DNA of 13,906 bases from Dunaliella salina (GCA_002284615.2 MU069565.1:54628-68533); one strand, 5' to 3'; positions 1 to 8,331 are shown, counted from the stretch's first letter. Notes: generated from the sequence alone by a model not told the origin. A program made the numbers and translations.

Positions 1-480
1 GTGCGCGCGCGCGTTTGCATGTGCGCACCCCTTGATAATCCTCCAAAATGATTTAGTATACGATCCTTTGGAGAGAGAGTGATTTGGTTGCAAGATCTGC
101 TGAATCGTGTGGGGTGATTTTGCGTCCGAAGGCGGCATGGAGCTGTGGGAATGCCAGGCCTTTAATGCAAAGAGAGAATTCGGGCTGCGCGTTGGCCTTG
201 CAGCTCCATTTCCTCTCTGTACGCAAGAATTCCGGCAAACAACCCAAAGCTTCCAACCTAGTGTGGCCAATGTCTTAAGGCCAAGGCTTCTGGACCTCTG
301 ATGCCTGTGGCTGCACACTATGATGTTTGCGTGCACACAGATCTGATAAAGTGATGCTCTTGTCTCCTGCCCTCCACCTTAAGTCGCATACTGCATTTCA
401 TAAGTGTGGGCTTTTGAGATGCTCAAGAGCTACAGCTACCCACGCACAATCACTCTGCACCTGCGTGCTGTGCTTCTCAT
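1..480. other. No recognisable gene; alternating GC tract at left edge
   Basis: The first ~28 bases are alternating purine-pyrimidine (GTGCGCGCGCGCG, then TGCATGTGCGCAC), a composition able to adopt Z-DNA. The rest has only short open frames on both strands; none resembles a known family and none shows a repeat structure I can see. Confidence 0.5.
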
Positions 481-560
481 TACATGACGTACATCCCTTC
501 TTCTTGTCCTGACTGGGCATCCTGTGCTTCAGCCAGCTCTTATGCTTGCACGACCCCATT

Positions 561-840
561 CAGATGTACCCTTCCTGACTGTGCTTTTGCCGTTCAAGGT
601 TTACAAGGTTTACAAGGAAAGAGCCACTCAGTCAAAACGCATGACTGCTGGGCTTTTGCCGTTCAGGACATCCAGTTGAATGTCCACACCCACCTCACCC
701 TGCCCGGGGTCTTGGAGCTATTCAGATATACACTTCCCAACTGTGCTTTCACCATTCAGGACATCAAGTTCAATGTCCACGCCCACCCCACCCTGTCTGA
801 AGTCTTGGATGAGCTGTTCAAGGCTGCGCACTTGGAGAAG
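561..840. repeat. Imperfect 93-bp tandem repeat (about 2.5 units)
   Basis: The segment beginning GTTCAGGACATC at 661 recurs as ATTCAGGACATC at 754, a 93-bp step (31 codons) that keeps the reading frame. A further partial unit is seen at 561-600 (CAGATGTACCCTTCCTGACTG, resembling 723-743). The plus strand is open across 484-870 (128 codons) and carries the repeat as ...[10 protein letters not shown]... and ...[10 protein letters not shown].... The minus strand reads a matching 31-residue repeat containing GVGVDI(E/Q)LDVLNG(E/K)S but is broken by one TAG between the units. I cannot tell whether this is a minisatellite or the remnant of a repeat protein, or on which strand it was coding. No family is recognised. 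Confidence 0.6.
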
Positions 841-870
841 GCCCCTGCCAAGACACCCGTCGCTGCGTGA

Positions 871-2324
871 GTTGTGTGCTCGAGTTTCGTGCGCTCGAGT
901 CTCTTGCGGAGCATCGGACGCATGCAAGAGTGTGGGCTCTCTTTTGTCCAGAGCAAGGTCAGCTTTAAAGCCAGGCTGCAGAAGCTCCAGCTGTTCTCAG
1001 ACGGGAGGAGCATCTCTCGTAGAAAATCCTCTCAGGGTGGGGGCAGGGTTGCTCAGGAATCCCTTGGTGTCAAGAGCTCGGGGCAATGCTGCCCATGATT
1101 TCTTGTTTGGAGATGACAGCCATGCCTGCCGGCTGACTTCATTTGGCCAAGTCAGTTGTTGTTTTGGACGAGTTCGGGGACAACATGCACAAAGGAAGGT
1201 TGGGACTCAACAAGTATTTAGTTGATTCAGAAAACGGACGGACTCACAGTCGTTCCAGTTTTGGAAATTTTTTTTTCATTCTTTGAATGACTTCGCCACA
1301 GAACGCTGGGCGCAGGGCTTTGTGCCCGCTTGCCATAATTTTTTTGTCTTTGTTGGTGCTTACAACTTGCCGAATTGCTTTCCTTCCTGTACAAAAGAGT
1401 GCTCACCCAAAAGGTGTGGCAGGGTTTGTAAGCAGCGTCAGGTAATAACCCAAGAGCCGGCATGTAACAAGTGCTGCGACCTTGCATGCATGGGGACACA
1501 CACAGGATGCGCTTGCTGCCCTGGGTGTGCAGGTCTCTGAATGGAGGCACTGGCCGCAAAGCGGACCTGGCTGCAAAACTGGGCGAGTTGTTGAAAAGTG
1601 TCATGTTCACGTTCTGAGTAGCAGCAGGATTGGATCTTATTGGGCGCTGTAGGAGCTCGCCTGAAGGTGCATTTTGGTAGCCTTGTGCTGGCTGGTCTAA
1701 TGCCACCAACTAAATCATCTGGCATGTCTGCATTGAATTGAAAGTTTTTTCGAATGACCAGGAGGTCAGGGGCTTAAAGAACAGAAAAGTCTACGCAGGC
1801 CTGAGGCCGCGTGCATTAAGGGAAGGTCCACTGACTAACAAGCTAGCAAGCACTGCTGGCACCAGAAGGCCTCAAAACCTACACTAGACACAGCTAGCCT
1901 AGGGAAAAGCTAGAAACAGAGCTAATGAGGATCTGGGGTTTGTCCATCATGCCCCAGGATGATACGTAGAGTCGCTTTGTTCCTGTTTGGATTTCTTGAG
2001 CTGCTGCACGTTCCAGAGTGATGAAGGGGTGGTGTCGAGACAGAATTTTACATCTTGCTGAACTGGAAAAATAGATGAAATTGAAGGCATGTCTTTGTGT
2101 GTACAGTGCACTTGTTTGATATTTTATTACATTAATTTGCTGTCTGAGAGTGATCAGAATTTTTCCAGAAGGAGTTGCTGACTTCTTTGGGTTGACAGTT
2201 TGGACTGTGAGCTTGGATGTCGTTTGTGGTGGTGGTTGGTGAAGCAAATTGAGGAGGAGAATTGAGCTTCTGCCATCTATCGTAGTGGAAGCCAGAAGTA
2301 TCAGCAGAACCAAGCCTGTGCTGT
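871..2324. other. No recognisable gene
   Basis: Several open frames exist, the longest being a minus-strand frame of 160 codons at 1227-1709, but its composition (Ser, Arg, Pro, Cys rich, no motif) looks like chance translation. No RNA gene, terminal inverted repeat or coding motif was found. A cluster of GCTAG words near 1840-1925 is the only local compositional oddity. Confidence 0.45.
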
Positions 2325-2358
2325 TGCCATCGTTTTATGCGTGCCATCATTTTATGCG
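2325..2358. repeat. 17-bp tandem duplication
   Basis: TGCCATCGTTTTATGCG is followed directly by TGCCATCATTTTATGCG, with a single mismatch. It lies about 260 bp upstream of the start codon of retroelement copy A and might belong to its 5' flank. Confidence 0.75.
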
Positions 2359-2619
2359 TGAGGGGTCTTGTCAAGGGTTACAAGGGCTACAATGGTGGCC
2401 TACAGCCCGAGACTCTGGCTGATTGGCTGCTGATGCACAAGATTCCTAACCTGCCCCAATGAAGTCACAGGGGTCAGTTCACCCACAATGCATACAAACT
2501 CCATCAATGCCAAAAACTTGAGAGACCATAAAAAGAGGCATGCACAGTTCCAGGGTCCTCCTGCCATACACACCGTCTTTAAGTACGAATTACAAATCTA
2601 AGCCATCCTTAACTGGCAA

Positions 2620-3630
2620 ATGCCAAGCAGGAAAAGAAAAGGTACCACACCTGCACACTCGCAATCACAATACCTCACTCATTGGGAGCCAATGTTCATT
2701 GAAATGTGCCAATCCTTCAAAAAATAGGCCTCACGGTAGCTCATCTTCAACCCTTCCCCAGAAGCCAGATAGAAGATGATACCTGCCAGATCTGCTGGAC
2801 TCCCACCAGCATGGAACATGAAGGACATAACTTCATTGACATGCCTCAATGTGACACATGCCAGCGCACATATCACTGGAAATGCCTACTCCACCACAAC
2901 CTCTGCACCCCATCGCAGCGCATCCAGGCAGACCAGTTGTCCACTTGGGAATGCCTTTCGTGCGCTCACCACACAAATTCTCAAAAAAGGCAGCGTACCA
3001 GGACCTTGAAGAAGGAACAGAAATGGTCAAAGTCACATGGCAGCCCACTTGGGAACCAACTTCTTTGCTCCTTGAACATCCAGATTTCAAGGAGCATGTC
3101 CACAGATTTGAGCAATCTCATACAGACAACCTTTCTTCTCCACAACAACAAACACCACCTGCTGACCACACTGTAGACAACCTCACTCGTCAAGGTTTTG
3201 AGGGAACCACATATGTACAGCCTCCAAACAGGCACTGGCACACAACCCAGGGCCACCCCATGCGCAAGGAGGCACACTTTGACCTTGAAACTACTCATCC
3301 CCAGACAGACGTCATACCAACAAAAAGATGTGAGATTTGGCTATGCAATGTGGATCTCATGGTACCAGGGTCCAACAAGGATTCTCATGAACAACCAAAA
3401 TCACTCTTGCATTCACCACTCAAGCTGCACGCATTTGTGACACCAAAGGTAAATGCGCAGGCATTATTACCCCTCACGGTCTTCAATTTCTGCTTCAAGC
3501 ATAAAATGTGGCCCGACAAGCTGGTCTGCACTCCTCAATTCAGCCTCCTGTTCAAAATGAAGCAACAGAAATCACGGGTCTTCTACACAGATAGACTTCC
3601 CATCTCGAAAAAGGCAACCAAAAAGTAAAA
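2620..3630 (+). pseudogene. Retroelement N-terminal region: PHD finger plus chromodomain-like segment, frameshifted
   Basis: Reading starts at the ATG at 2620 (MPSRKRKG..., a basic start) and runs 35 codons to a TAG at 2725 inside TTCAAAAAATAGG. A -1 shift there continues into a clear PHD finger at 2784-2963. Its Cys4-His-Cys3 set is C 2784, C 2793, C 2850, C 2859, H 2874, C 2883, C 2952 and C 2961, with the typical Trp two residues before the last Cys pair (WECLSC). A second -1 shift near the A-run at 2983-2988 leads into about 3008-3110, which contains VKVTWQPTWEP followed by HPDFKEHVHRF; this resembles the last strand and helix of a chromodomain. Downstream, 3160-3630 is split between frames and unrecognised, although 3400-3500 reads smoothly (IITPHGLQF). 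PHD fingers usually bind histone H3 tails, and PHD-bearing ORF1 proteins are known in CR1-like LINEs. A role in chromatin targeting is inference. Confidence 0.7.
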
Positions 3631-3649
3631 GAATCCAAATCTTTGCGCA

Positions 3650-4499
3650 CACCAGTTCACATTCTTACAGCTCTCACGCGCTGTGCGCTAGTTACCCAAG
3701 AAAAAGTTTTGAGCCCCCTTGATTATGACATGCACTTCAAAGCATACTGGAGCCCTTTTGCTCGAGACAGAGCTGTTGCCAGCAGAATCCTCCTAAAAAG
3801 CCATCAGTAAAGGCCCTCTATAGGGGCAGGCATTGCCTCCATGGACATTGGCAGTGAAGACGGACTTGCCTTGCAAGACCTACAGGTCCCAGAACATGCT
3901 ACTAATAGGACCCTCCCTAGATATATTTTCCCGCGCCGCTTTCCAACTAAGGATAGGCTCACTTCCAGCCGGCCTGATGCTCTATTAGTTGTTCCTCTGA
4001 AAAGGGCGCCAAGGTGGAATCCTCGTTATGAATTGAGAAGTGCAGGGGGGCGCGGGGGAAACAGAGAGGACTCAGCGCCAGCCACAGCCACTCCACCCAC
4101 ATTCAAGGCTCGTGACTACAGTCAGCTCCACCCAGATCAGAGACACATCCACCTTGTAGAAGTCAAATACTGTGAGGAAACCTTACAGCCAGCTTGAGGC
4201 CTCCAAGCAGCAGCACCATGTCCTTTGTCGTCGTCTTTCTAGGGCCTCAGCTCAAGTCACTCCATACTATCCTGTTAGGTGTGGGAGGAGTCATCTACAC
4301 CCCGCACACTTTGGAGCCTCTTAAGGAGCTTGGTCTTGACACTTTCAAGGCCACCAAACTTGCTCGGAAGCTTCATGCCCATTCTGCCTTGTATGCTTTC
4401 CAACTTGCTAGCACCAGACGCGCTCTTGAGAAAACCTTCTTCAACTCTCAGCAAGGCCAGGCTTGGGATACAGCTAGTAACCCGCCTGATCCCCACTGA
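3650..4499 (+). pseudogene. Copy A C-terminal region: PD-(D/E)XK nuclease-like plus conserved terminal domain
   Basis: One frame is readable from about 3650, through a TAA at 3808, to 4197. It contains GAGIASMDIGSED, then FPRRFPTKDRLTSSRPDALLVVPL, interrupted here as FPRRF and SSRPDALLVVPL, a Gly/Arg-rich variable stretch, and IHLVEVKYC. The spaced RPD and E-V-K residues match the core of PD-(D/E)XK (restriction-like) endonucleases, which some non-LTR elements use for target cleavage. Two small indels near 4185-4255 shift the frame into a terminal domain with LHTILLGVGG, GLD, KLARKLHAHS and a final PPDPH-stop at 4499. Copy B repeats the same order of motifs at 6190-7357, including IPHWLFP, SRPE, IHLIE, LRTILIGVAG and LLDPH-stop, which confirms the domain is real. 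The nuclease assignment rests on motifs only. The copy cannot be functional. Confidence 0.7.
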
Positions 4500-4625
4500 C
4501 TTCTTTCTTCTGCTTTCTTTTGGTGAAGCGGATACACGGTGCCTCGGCCCTAGGTATCCCCTTTTCCTTAATTGGTGTGGGGAGTGTTTTCACTGCCTGC
4601 ATAGTTTTTCTTTTCTTTTCTGTTG
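4500..4625 (+). other. Probable 3' untranslated end of copy A
   Basis: After the stop there is a pyrimidine-rich stretch and then GGTGTGGGGAGTGTTTTCAC, CTGCCTGCATAG and a T/C-rich run. The equivalent place after copy B (7386-7440) has GGTGGGGCTCACTG, TTAGTGCCAGTGCTAAC and another T/C-rich run. The weak but ordered similarity suggests a shared 3' untranslated region. Confidence 0.35.
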
Positions 4626-5075
4626 GGGGCAACACTGTTATGTTTGGAACCAACTTTACAGGGTTCTCCTTGTGTCACTCTGCCTACGATGACGAATTCA
4701 TCTACGACCTTGTCATGCATGCCCTGTCTTCAATTGCTAGCACAACTACCCCAACGGCTGCCTTCACGCTCCTTCCCAGCCAATTGGGATGGACCAAAAA
4801 AGGATACATGTGCTGGTCACTTGTTACCCAGACCATGCCACGATCCTCGCCAAATTTCCCTCAGGAAGTCTAACATTCCAGCCACCCAAAACCTACCTAA
4901 CTCCTTTTGCTACTCCTGAAAAAATATGAGACGTATGCAGCTTCTTGCCATTTGGAACAATGAGGGAAAACAAAAGCTCTTCCATAATAACCCACAATGG
5001 CTTGAGGATTTAAAGCAAGACACTTCTGTAGGGAACTGGTACCACAGAAGTAGTCAACAGATCGTAGAAAATTAA
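4626..5075 (+). pseudogene. Conserved-looking module of copy B, possibly NPPY/PCIF1-type methyltransferase-like
   Basis: The frame at 4640 reads MFGTNFTGFS, then CHSAYDDEFI, then LVMHALSSI and TPTAAFTLLPS. Frameshifts follow, after which WDGPKKDTCAGHLLPRP and later ILAKFPSGSLTFQPPKTY can be read in other frames. An FG...GF...(N)PPY-like...(D/E)...L...LP order recalls Rossmann-fold adenine methyltransferases such as the PCIF1 family. The expected NPP tripeptide is degenerate here (HSA), so the assignment is tentative. A separate open frame from 4926 to 5075 (49 codons: LLAIWNNEGKQKLF...NPQWLEDL) looks protein-like and probably belongs to the same ORF. Its position upstream of RNase H means the RT would have lain between them. 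It could equally be an unrelated conserved domain of this element family. Confidence 0.35.
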
Positions 5076-5129
5076 AACACTTCCCTTTTTTTTAAAGCGC
5101 CCAGCACATGGAGGAAATGATTTGCACTT

Positions 5130-6172
5130 TTGCATCATGACATGCACAACATTTTGAAAATCTGCAGCCAACAAAGAACCATCACACCTAACATACAACC
5201 ATACCTGCAACCTCTGCAACCAAAGATCCCAGGCCGGCGACATTTAAGATACACGGATGGCAGTGTCATAAAGTCCGACAACAAGAATACACAGCCAGCA
5301 GGAGCATCCTTTTTCATCCCGGACGACACCTTCACCTCTGAAACTATCACCTGCACAATAAATCCCAAGGGCCATGGTCCCACTTATACTATTAACAGAG
5401 CAGAGCTCGCTGCAATTTTGGTAGCTCTACAGCGAGGGCACACTTCAATTGCGACTGATAGTTCTTCAGCACTTAAGATTAGAAACGAGATCCTCAAAAC
5501 AATGGACATCTCCACGCACTTACATGCACCACTACTCAAAGAAATTGAAACCTGCATAAACACTTCAGAAGGCCCTGTCCACTTCTACAAAGTAAAACCA
5601 CACAGTGGCATCCTTGATAATGAAGGCGCAGATGCCCTTGCCCATCAAGCAGCTATGTTGCCTGATGAAGCAAACACCTCACTCAACCAAGCAGAAACTC
5701 CTTTCTTCCATCTTTTTTGCTTGCCGCATCTGTCTCAACACATAGCTCTCACACAGAATACTTGCCCCTCTCAAACCTCCAGGACAAACTTGAGCAAGTA
5801 TTGCATGAAAAAAACAAATTGGGAGCAGCAAACCTTAGCACGTATAGCTACCAAAATTGGCAGAGCCTGCTCAGGATGTCCAATGCTCACCCCATTGCCA
5901 ATTCAAAAATTAGTCATGCTTTCTCGCACATGAAATCTGTAACTCTCAAAGAACACTGTTGGCAAACCAATGTCCTCAAATATCGAACAGACACCCTTTA
6001 CAACGGCAAACTTGCCAGACGCTTCAGTGGCCACCCTGGGCCTTCTCTTTGCCCTCTTTGTGGTACACCTGATAGGACCCCCCATACCTACTCAGATGCA
6101 CTCACCACAGATAAACAGGATGAATATCAATCGCCACCATCAAGCACTCAGCATCTGTGGTGAAGCAATTAG
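5130..6172 (+). pseudogene. Copy B RNase H domain and CCHC zinc motif
   Basis: The frame 5130-5933 (267 codons; the ATG at 5130 is probably not a true start) contains a full RNase H1 fold signature. The catalytic set is D in YTDGS (5256), E in NRAEL (5403), D in ATDSSS (5457) and D in NEGADALAH (5631), with the accessory His in PHSGI (5601). The domain would degrade the RNA strand of the RNA-DNA hybrid during retrotransposition. A frameshift near 5720-5760 moves into the next frame, which has a linker and then RRFSGHPGP and CPLCGTPDRTPH. Its Cys codons are at 6050 and 6059 and its His codon at 6083; one further indel is needed to reach the last Cys (RCTHPQ). This is a CCHC motif of the kind that follows RNase H in LINE ORF2 proteins. 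The RNase H module itself is intact although the element is not. Confidence 0.85.
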
Positions 6173-6189
6173 CTAAGGGGACCTTGGAT

Positions 6190-6422
6190 CTTACATCGTC
6201 TCTATAGATGCATGTAACACAGAGCGACTGCGCTCTCTGGATATGGAAATTCCAAACACTGTCCATCAATATATTCCACATTGGCTGTTTCCATCAGCAC
6301 AATCACCAAATACACAGCTCAGTCGTCCTGAGGATATTATAATTTTACCCCTAGAAGGCAGAGATCCACACATCATCCGCAGGATATGAATCCCGGAGAC
6401 AGAGATATCCACCTCATTGAGC
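6190..6422 (+). pseudogene. Copy B nuclease-like region, interrupted at its E-x-K motif
   Basis: One frame reads GSYIVSIDACNTERLRSLDM, then EIPNTVHQYIPHWLFPSAQ, then SRPEDIIILPLEGRDP to a TGA at about 6387. The adjacent frame continues DRDIHLIE and stops matching at 6422. Aligned to copy A (GAGIASMDIGSED, IFPRRF, SSRPDALLVVPL, IHLVEVKYC), the order and spacing agree, so this is the same PD-(D/E)XK-like domain. The first acidic residue is Glu (RPE) rather than Asp (RPD), and the Lys of E-x-K lies beyond an inserted sequence. Reading resumes at 6942 (ATTGAGCTC... then SDTKPEQ). Confidence 0.7.
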
Positions 6423-6948
6423 AGTTTTTTTTCTCATCGAGCCAGGAGGGTAAAAAAATTTTCCCCCGGAAGGCATGTGTCAATTTTGCGCTGGACCCCC
6501 CTGACCCCCCCCCCCCAAAACCCCCTTTCCTGTGCCCTAATCCGGACCAAAAGGGTACCGATCTGCTCCTTTTTCAAATAGCCATCAACCTGCATACTCA
6601 GCGTAATGAAATTTTGAGTCCCAGCAGAGTTATTGGGCAGAAACTGAGGAGGGGACGCCCATGCATACCTGCCCTACCAGGTACCCAGAACTGGCACGTG
6701 AGTCCACAAATTGCCCTCCTGATTTCAGCAAGCAAGAACACATCATATATTGTCACTATCCTGGGAATTTGGATTGATATGCTGCATGTTTGCCTCCACA
6801 CCCCTCGCTGCTCAGCCCCTCACGCGCTTGGCACTGACTCACAGCCATACACACTTACCCACCCTTTTACTCAATTTGCACAAAAAGTGTGGCAATCGAG
6901 AGGACTCGAAACCCCCCTAACCCCCCCCCCCCTCCCTCCTGATTGAGC
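6416..6948. mobile_element. 519-bp insertion with 7-bp target duplication ATTGAGC
   Basis: ATTGAGC occurs at 6416-6422 and again at 6942-6948. Removing 6423-6941 and one copy rejoins the coding frame of the nuclease-like region with only a small indel left. The insert starts AGTTTTTTTTCTC and ends CCCTCCTG. Two exact C6-T(G/A)A-C12 motifs in direct orientation lie at 6496-6516 and 6912-6932. CAGGAGGG at 6443-6450 is the inverse of CCCTCCTG at 6934-6941, but the left copy lies 20 bp inside the insert, so a terminal inverted repeat is uncertain. No coding domain was recognised. It could be a non-autonomous transposon or a short retrosequence; an intron is unlikely given the duplicated target. 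Confidence 0.65.
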
Positions 6949-7357
6949 TCCAATTTGTTCTGACACCAAACCCGAACAAACTTTCCACACTGCACAAAAT
7001 CAGCACAAACACACCATTGAAAGCTTGTGCACAAGATCTGTTCAGGGCACACACCGCTGTAACAGAGTCACACTACGTACCATTCTAATTGGAGTTGCTG
7101 GAACTACCTTCAATCCCTACATTATTGATCCCCTCTGCAAACTTGGCCTAACCAAAGACAAAGCTCGCAAGACTGCCAAAGAACTCCACTATCACGCTGT
7201 GAAGTCCCTAACAACAATTCACAACACCAAAAATGCCATCCAATTCAGAAACATAAGGAAGGGGGGTTTGGGGGAGGGGGCTACAGGGAGGGCTACGTAC
7301 AGTACAGCAAGGCTCGCAGCCGGACGGATGGCCGACAACTTGCTGGACCCTCATTAG
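6949..7357 (+). pseudogene. Copy B conserved C-terminal domain
   Basis: Just after the insertion the frame reads (F)CSDTKPEQTFHTAQNQHKH, then HRCNRVTLRTILIGVAGTTF, GLTKDKARKTAKELHYHAV and finally DNLLDPH-stop at 7357. Copy A has the matching order: EETLQP, a QQHH stretch, LHTILLGVGG, GLDTFKATKLARKLHAHS and PPDPH-stop. The domain has no function I can name. Its pattern of a hydrophobic strand plus Lys-rich helices ending at the ORF stop suggests a C-terminal extension of the nuclease region. A G-rich tract (7261-7288) interrupts the less conserved part. Confidence 0.65.
7261..7288 (+). other. G-quadruplex-capable tract
   Basis: G6-TTT-G5-A-G5-CTACA-G3 gives four runs of at least three G with loops of 3, 1 and 5 bases, a standard G-quadruplex pattern on the plus strand. 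Confidence 0.7.
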
Positions 7358-7464
7358 CTGGGCTGCTCACAGCTAGCCTTTTTTGGTGGGGCTCACTGTT
7401 AGTGCCAGTGCTAACTGTTTGGTCTTTCCCTCCTGCACGCTGGTAAGTGCCAGCGTAGGCTTAC

Positions 7465-8190
7465 TTCCTTACTTACTGGAATGGGTCCCTGGCATCTGGA
7501 AGTACAATGTCTGTGGTGTCTGTGAGGGCTGCCGTGCGAGTGCAGGCGTCAGCCCCCTCGTTGCCTCTGATGCCAGAGTGGGCTTTGATTTTGTAGAAAT
7601 AGATAGGGTGTGGGAATGCTTTAATATGGTTGATATAGCGTGAACAATCTCTGCATGCAGGTGGTGTCTCATGCGCGTCAGATTCAGGATTTGTTTTGAA
7701 ATCTGAGAGAGGCAGGATGCACTATCAGTAGCAATGGCAGTTTGATCCTGTTGGAGTGCCACTAGGTGGGGGTGCAAGTCCTGCTCTGGTGATGGTGTTA
7801 GTAGGTCCATGACCATTGGGGTTTATGTTCAGCTGTAAGTGTTGAGAGGATGGGGAAGTGTTCCTTCCTGGTTTATAAATGCCTGAACCAGAGAGTGGCG
7901 GGGAATCATCCTTTTGGTATTTGATGACACTGCCATCTGTGTACGTGATTTCTCTCCAGTCCTTACTTTTAGGGGCGAACATTTCCTTGTAGTCAACAGG
8001 ACAGAAGGCTGCCCTTGCTTGGGAGTATTTGTGTGAGCAAGCACGGATGTCAGGGGGAAGTGACTGGAATTTCTTTTTCCTAGTGTCTGATGCGAGGTGC
8101 TGGTGGGTGCGCAGGGGCATGACAGGATTTGGGGGATGCAAGAGCCGGAACATCTTGTTTGCATGTCCCTGAAAATGTCCCTTCAAGGGA
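7465..8190 (-). pseudogene. Antisense retroelement fragment with decayed RNase H
   Basis: Read on the minus strand from about 8186, a linker (FQSLPPDIRACSHKYSQARA, KSKDWREI) leads into YTDGSVIK, then INPNGHGPTNTITRAGLA. A frameshift moves to LVALQQDQTAIATDSASCL and a further linker to about 7469. The YTDGSVIK and INP(N/K)GHGPT motifs match copy B (YTDGSVIKS, INPKGHGPTYTINRAEL), so it belongs to the same or a close family. The second catalytic residue, Glu in RAEL, is Gly here (RAGL), and the C-terminal His/Asp segment is frameshifted. The fragment is dead. It lies tail-to-tail with copy B, its 3' side ending near 7465 just past B's 3' stretch. Confidence 0.75.
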
Positions 8191-8267
8191 CAGTTTGATC
8201 ATTTCCCTGATCCAGCTTTGATATTCCCCTGTCAGGCTGATTAAGTGACGCAGGAAGGTAAGTTAAG

Positions 8268-8306
8268 GTTATATCGCTTTGTTATATCGCTTTGTTATAT
8301 CGCTTT
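8268..8306. repeat. Three perfect 13-bp tandem repeats
   Basis: GTTATATCGCTTT occurs three times in a row with no mismatch. A related word (GGTTACATCGCT) appears near 8432. Confidence 0.85.
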
Positions 8307-8331
8307 GTCTGCCTACAAGGGCAGCTGAGTG

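Larger units (their letters stand above)
2620..4625 (+). mobile_element. Non-LTR retroelement copy A (decayed, internally deleted)
   Basis: This is the extent of the first broken plus-strand copy. It starts at the ATG of a PHD-finger ORF and ends after a conserved C-terminal domain plus a short 3' untranslated stretch. The N-terminal part (2620-3630) and C-terminal part (3650-4499) are described separately. The reverse transcriptase and RNase H expected between them are absent, so the copy has a large internal deletion. Copy B (4626-7460) shares the C-terminal half and a similar 3' stretch, which shows both are copies of one family. The 5' end, target duplication and true 3' end cannot be placed precisely. 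Confidence 0.6.
4626..7460 (+). mobile_element. Non-LTR retroelement copy B (decayed, with an insertion)
   Basis: This is the second plus-strand copy, directly following copy A. In order it holds a possible methyltransferase-like module (4626-5075), RNase H and a CCHC zinc motif (5130-6172), the nuclease-like region (6190-6422), a 519-bp foreign insertion, the terminal domain (6949-7357) and a short 3' stretch. No reverse transcriptase motif is visible between 5075 and 5200, where only about 55 bases separate the two readable modules, so RT has been deleted. Multiple frameshifts show it is dead. The 5' limit is an estimate. Confidence 0.6.

Noticed and set aside
680..1225. 181-codon plus-strand open frame over the 93-bp repeat
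   Set aside because: It is out of phase with the cleaner repeat translations and its second half is Ser/Arg/Cys-rich without motif.
1227..1709. 160-codon minus-strand open frame
   Set aside because: No motif, unusual Ser/Pro/Arg/Cys composition and competing open frames on both strands; probably chance.
6386..6946. 186-codon plus-strand open frame
   Set aside because: It begins in the retroelement nuclease region (DRDIHLIE) and then runs into the inserted 519-bp sequence and its C-runs; it is a chance fusion, not a gene.
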